A DNA stretch of 64,000 nucleotides, taken from NCBI GenBank assembly GCA_963708425.1, contig OY970206.1:1798001-1862000 (forward strand), written 5' to 3'. Under the pieces are notes generated by a model. The model saw only the letters and a program-made list of their open reading frames with translations. It did not search any database and was not told where the DNA came from. Shown here piece by piece: positions 61,849 to 64,000 of the stretch; position 1 is the first letter of the stretch; each line of letters begins with the position of its first letter. The DNA is from JACMNW01 sp963708425 (GTDB lineage: Bacteria; Pseudomonadota; Alphaproteobacteria; Rhodobacterales; Rhodobacteraceae). Made by a program: the position numbers and the translations under genes.

Positions 61849-62528
61849 AAGCGGTTGGCATCATCGGCGGTATGGGCCCGGAGGCGACGGTTTTGCTGAT
61901 GCAAAAGCTGCTTGCCGCTGTGCCCGCCCGTGATGATGCCGACCATATCCCCCTGATTGTGCACCAAAACCCGGCCGTGCCCAGCCGCATCAAACGGCTG
62001 ATCGACGGTGTGGGCGATGATCCGGCCCCTATTCTGGCGCAGATGGCGCAAGACTTGGCGGCGGCTGGCGCGCGGGCGCTTGCAATGCCCTGCAACACCG
62101 CACATGCCTATGCACCGCAAATCATCGCCGCGACGTCGCTGCCATTTCTGGATATGCGCGACGCGAGCATGCAGCATCTGTGCCGTTTTTTGCCGCCCGG
62201 GGCAAAAATCGGGCTGCTAGCTTCTCCCGCCGTGCGTATGGTTGGCGTGTTCGATCAGCCCTGCGCCAATGCTGGCCTGACGCCAGTCTTTCTGGACGAT
62301 GATGCGCCGCTGCTTGGCTTGATCCAAACCGTCAAGTCCGGCGATATGGGTTGTTCTGCTCAGGCTGAAATGGCGCGTCTGGCCGATCTGCTTGCGACCC
62401 GCTGCGATCATCTTCTGATTGCCTGCACCGAATTGTCGCTGCTGACGTCCGCGCTCGTTGGCTTGGCGTGGACGGATACCCTTGATTGTCTGACGGCAAG
62501 GATCGTTGCCTTTGCCAAAAGCCGCTAG
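61845..62528 (+). CDS. Aspartate/glutamate racemase-family protein
   Basis: A protein of 227 residues of the Asp/Glu/hydantoin racemase superfamily. The N-terminal GIIGGMGPEATVLLMQKLL, the first catalytic Cys in AMPCNTAHAY and the second in LLIACTELSLL are all present, so two-base racemisation is possible. The start is GTG 61845, overlapping the preceding stop. In this operon it could invert D- and L-forms of the amino acid fed to the lyase; cysteate is an aspartate analogue. Confidence 0.86.
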   Translation: MKAVGIIGGMGPEATVLLMQKLLAAVPARDDADHIPLIVHQNPAVPSRIKRLIDGVGDDPAPILAQMAQDLAAAGARALAMPCNTAHAYAPQIIAATSLPFLDMRDASMQHLCRFLPPGAKIGLLASPAVRMVGVFDQPCANAGLTPVFLDDDAPLLGLIQTVKSGDMGCSAQAEMARLADLLATRCDHLLIACTELSLLTSALVGLAWTDTLDCLTARIVAFAKSR

Positions 62529-62588
62529 GCTTGCGGCCATCGTCGCCAGCGCCTACCCTTTGCTCGGAATGCTGAAAACGAGGATGCA

Positions 62589-63416
62589 ATGACCTATCTG
62601 CGATCTCTTATGACGCTGATCGCAGCGCTGATGCGGCGCAGCGAACGCGCCGAGTTGGGCCTGATAGCGGCGGGTGTTGCGTTCTTCGGTTTTCTGGCGA
62701 TCTTTCCGGCGGTGGCGGTAGTTATTGCCGTTTGGGGGTTTGTGGCAGACCCCGCTGTGATCCGGCAAGAGGTTGCCCTGTTGCAGGACTTTTTGCCGAT
62801 CGAGGCCTATGTCTTGATTGTGGCGCAAGTCGACGGCCTGCTTTCTGCCAATAACCGTACATTGGGGTGGTCGACCGTTTTCTCGACGGTGCTTGCGTTT
62901 TGGGCGGCGCGCGCCGGTATGGCCGCGCTGATCCAGGGGCTCAACGCGGTGCATCATCTGCCACAGCGCACCAACGTCTGGCATCAGGTGCAGGCACTGG
63001 TCATGACGGTTGCGTTGGTGGGGCTTGCCTTGGGTGCGATGTTGGCATCGGTTGTTGGGCCGCTGGTGATCGGGCTTTTACCACTTGGGCGTTTTGCTGC
63101 GATTACGTTAGAGTTGGCGAACTTTGCCTTAGGCGCGGCACTTTTGGTGCTGGCGATCGGACTGGCCTACCGATTTGGCCCGAACCGAACGCTGGCCCAT
63201 CCCCTGTTTACGCGGGGGCTGTTACTAGCCCTTATCCTTTGGGCGCTGGCGTCACGTGGGTTTGTGATTTATCTGGCTAACTTTAACACCTATAACCAAA
63301 TATATGGATCAATCGGCGCAGTGGCTGCCCTGCTAATGTGGCTTTATCTTAGCGTGTACGCTGTGCTAATTGGGGCTGCGTACGATGCCGAACGCAGCGC
63401 ACAGGCCAATCAATAG
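62589..63416 (+). CDS. YihY/BrkB-family inner membrane protein
   Basis: A protein of 275 residues with about six hydrophobic helices. GLIAAGVAFFGFLAIFPAVA matches the family start and YGSIGAVAALLMWLYLSVYA the C-terminal signature. Once misannotated as ribonuclease BN; function unknown. Start ATG 62589 follows GAGG. The end overlaps tamB by seven bases on the opposite strand. Confidence 0.88.
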   Translation: MTYLRSLMTLIAALMRRSERAELGLIAAGVAFFGFLAIFPAVAVVIAVWGFVADPAVIRQEVALLQDFLPIEAYVLIVAQVDGLLSANNRTLGWSTVFSTVLAFWAARAGMAALIQGLNAVHHLPQRTNVWHQVQALVMTVALVGLALGAMLASVVGPLVIGLLPLGRFAAITLELANFALGAALLVLAIGLAYRFGPNRTLAHPLFTRGLLLALILWALASRGFVIYLANFNTYNQIYGSIGAVAALLMWLYLSVYAVLIGAAYDAERSAQANQ

Positions 63417-64000
63417 TCCTTTTCCAAGACGATGCCGATACCTGTGGTGCCATCCGCACTGGCACGTCCGCGAAGAGTAATGTTGTCGGTTACATCAAGG
63501 TTCAGCTGGATTTGGCTTTTGCCATCTTGGTCAACCTCGATCTCCGAATAAACGTTGCGCGAAATGTATTTGCCTGCCCGCAAAGATGCCGTGCCCTCTT
63601 CGTCGGTGCGTACATCCAGATCGTCCAGCCCAAACCCCTTGCGCAACTTGGCGACGATGCCTTCGCCACCTTTGCCCGCCAGACTCGCCACGGCACTTGC
63701 CAACTGAGCCGCCTGAAATGCCGACAGAGTTTCCAGCCCACGGTCAAACAAAAGTCGCGAAAGAACTTCTTCTTGCGGCAATTCAGGGGATGATGTGAAG
63801 CTGACTTTCGGATCATTTGCCAATCCTTCGATCAGCACGGAACTAGTGATACCATCACTTTCCGTGGATGCTGCAATCCGAATGAAAGGCACGAAATCAC
63901 CCTGAAGCTGCACCTGTGCCTCTGATAGAACAAGCCGCTTGCCAAGAATATCAAGTCGGCCACGGATCAGGTTCAGCCCGCCTTCCGGGATCACCGTCGC
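63410..64000 (-). CDS. tamB: TamB, translocation and assembly module subunit (3' part)
   Basis: The C-terminal 196 residues of a frame entering from the right edge. TamB is a long periplasmic protein spanning to the outer membrane, where with TamA it assists lipid transport and autotransporter assembly. The end shows the DUF490/TamB pattern: LPQEEVLSRLLFDRGLETLS, GKYISRNVYSEIEVDQDG and the final TGIGIVLEKDY beta strands. Upstream sequence and tamA are outside the window. Confidence 0.88.
   Translation of the reverse strand, partial: ATVIPEGGLNLIRGRLDILGKRLVLSEAQVQLQGDFVPFIRIAASTESDGITSSVLIEGLANDPKVSFTSSPELPQEEVLSRLLFDRGLETLSAFQAAQLASAVASLAGKGGEGIVAKLRKGFGLDDLDVRTDEEGTASLRAGKYISRNVYSEIEVDQDGKSQIQLNLDVTDNITLRGRASADGTTGIGIVLEKDY

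Noticed and set aside
1..64000. CRISPR arrays, tRNA or rRNA genes, insertion sequences, prophage
   Set aside because: None was recognised by eye on either strand; a covariance-model search could still find small RNAs.

Overview
The window looks like chromosomal core DNA from an alphaproteobacterium of the Rhodobacteraceae (Roseobacter-like). The evidence is the gene order maf-aroE-coaE-dnaQ-secB on one side and hemJ-rho-mnmE-mnmG-rsmG-parA-parB on the other, together with AddAB, HrcA-GrpE, HemJ, FxsA, a Tim44-like protein and MltA. This arrangement is typical of the replication-origin neighbourhood in alphaproteobacteria. Family placement is inferred from protein sequence; no searches were run. 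No rRNA, tRNA, CRISPR array, prophage or insertion sequence was recognised.

Layout. 1-4310: addB (3' part) and addA. 4371-7425: trxA, then an hslV reading frame broken by one base, a BrnT/BrnA toxin-antitoxin pair on the opposite strand, and hslU. 7488-14829: envelope and housekeeping genes (DUF900 hydrolase, Smr protein, MltA, Tim44-like, FxsA, SecB) and the dnaQ-coaE-aroE-maf operon running leftwards. 14830-15241: an AT-rich intergenic region with two perfect DnaA boxes and one near-match, proposed as oriC. 15242-22649: hemJ, rho, mnmE, mnmG, rsmG, parA and parB running rightwards, with two parS sites (one contains the mnmG start codon, the other lies inside rsmG). Genes point away from 14830-15241 on both sides.

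22646-30089: hemW, ridA, rdgB and rph leftwards, hrcA-grpE rightwards, mutS leftwards. 30216-33135: a class IV aminotransferase followed by one long reading frame joining a sulfotransferase-like domain to a PhyH-type dioxygenase domain. 33145-38927: argG, a Gly/Asn-rich secreted protein, ilvA, an Hpt protein opposite a response-regulator phosphatase, and a Nudix protein. 39004-46719: a tightly packed run of hslO (with a good heat-shock promoter), CoA pyrophosphatase, CCA-adding enzyme, two ABC exporter half-transporters and an RNA methyltransferase. 46822-49071: envelope genes (two L,D-transpeptidases, a CAP lipoprotein, a small secreted/membrane peptide). 49133-53475: hemH, an NDUFAF5-like protein with a degenerate SAM motif, comF, grxC, a nitrilase-family hydrolase and a MarR regulator.

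53568-57025: a three-gene polysaccharide-initiation cluster (epimerase, undecaprenyl-phosphate sugar transferase, membrane 4,6-dehydratase). 57275-62528: a LysR regulator divergent from a compact four-gene operon (DegT-type aminotransferase, HisD-family dehydrogenase, L-cysteate sulfo-lyase/D-cysteine desulfhydrase-like enzyme, Asp/Glu-racemase-like enzyme). I propose that this operon degrades a C3 amino-sulfonate such as cysteinolate or cysteate. It is the best candidate here for an undescribed pathway. The window ends with a YihY-family membrane protein and the 3' end of tamB.
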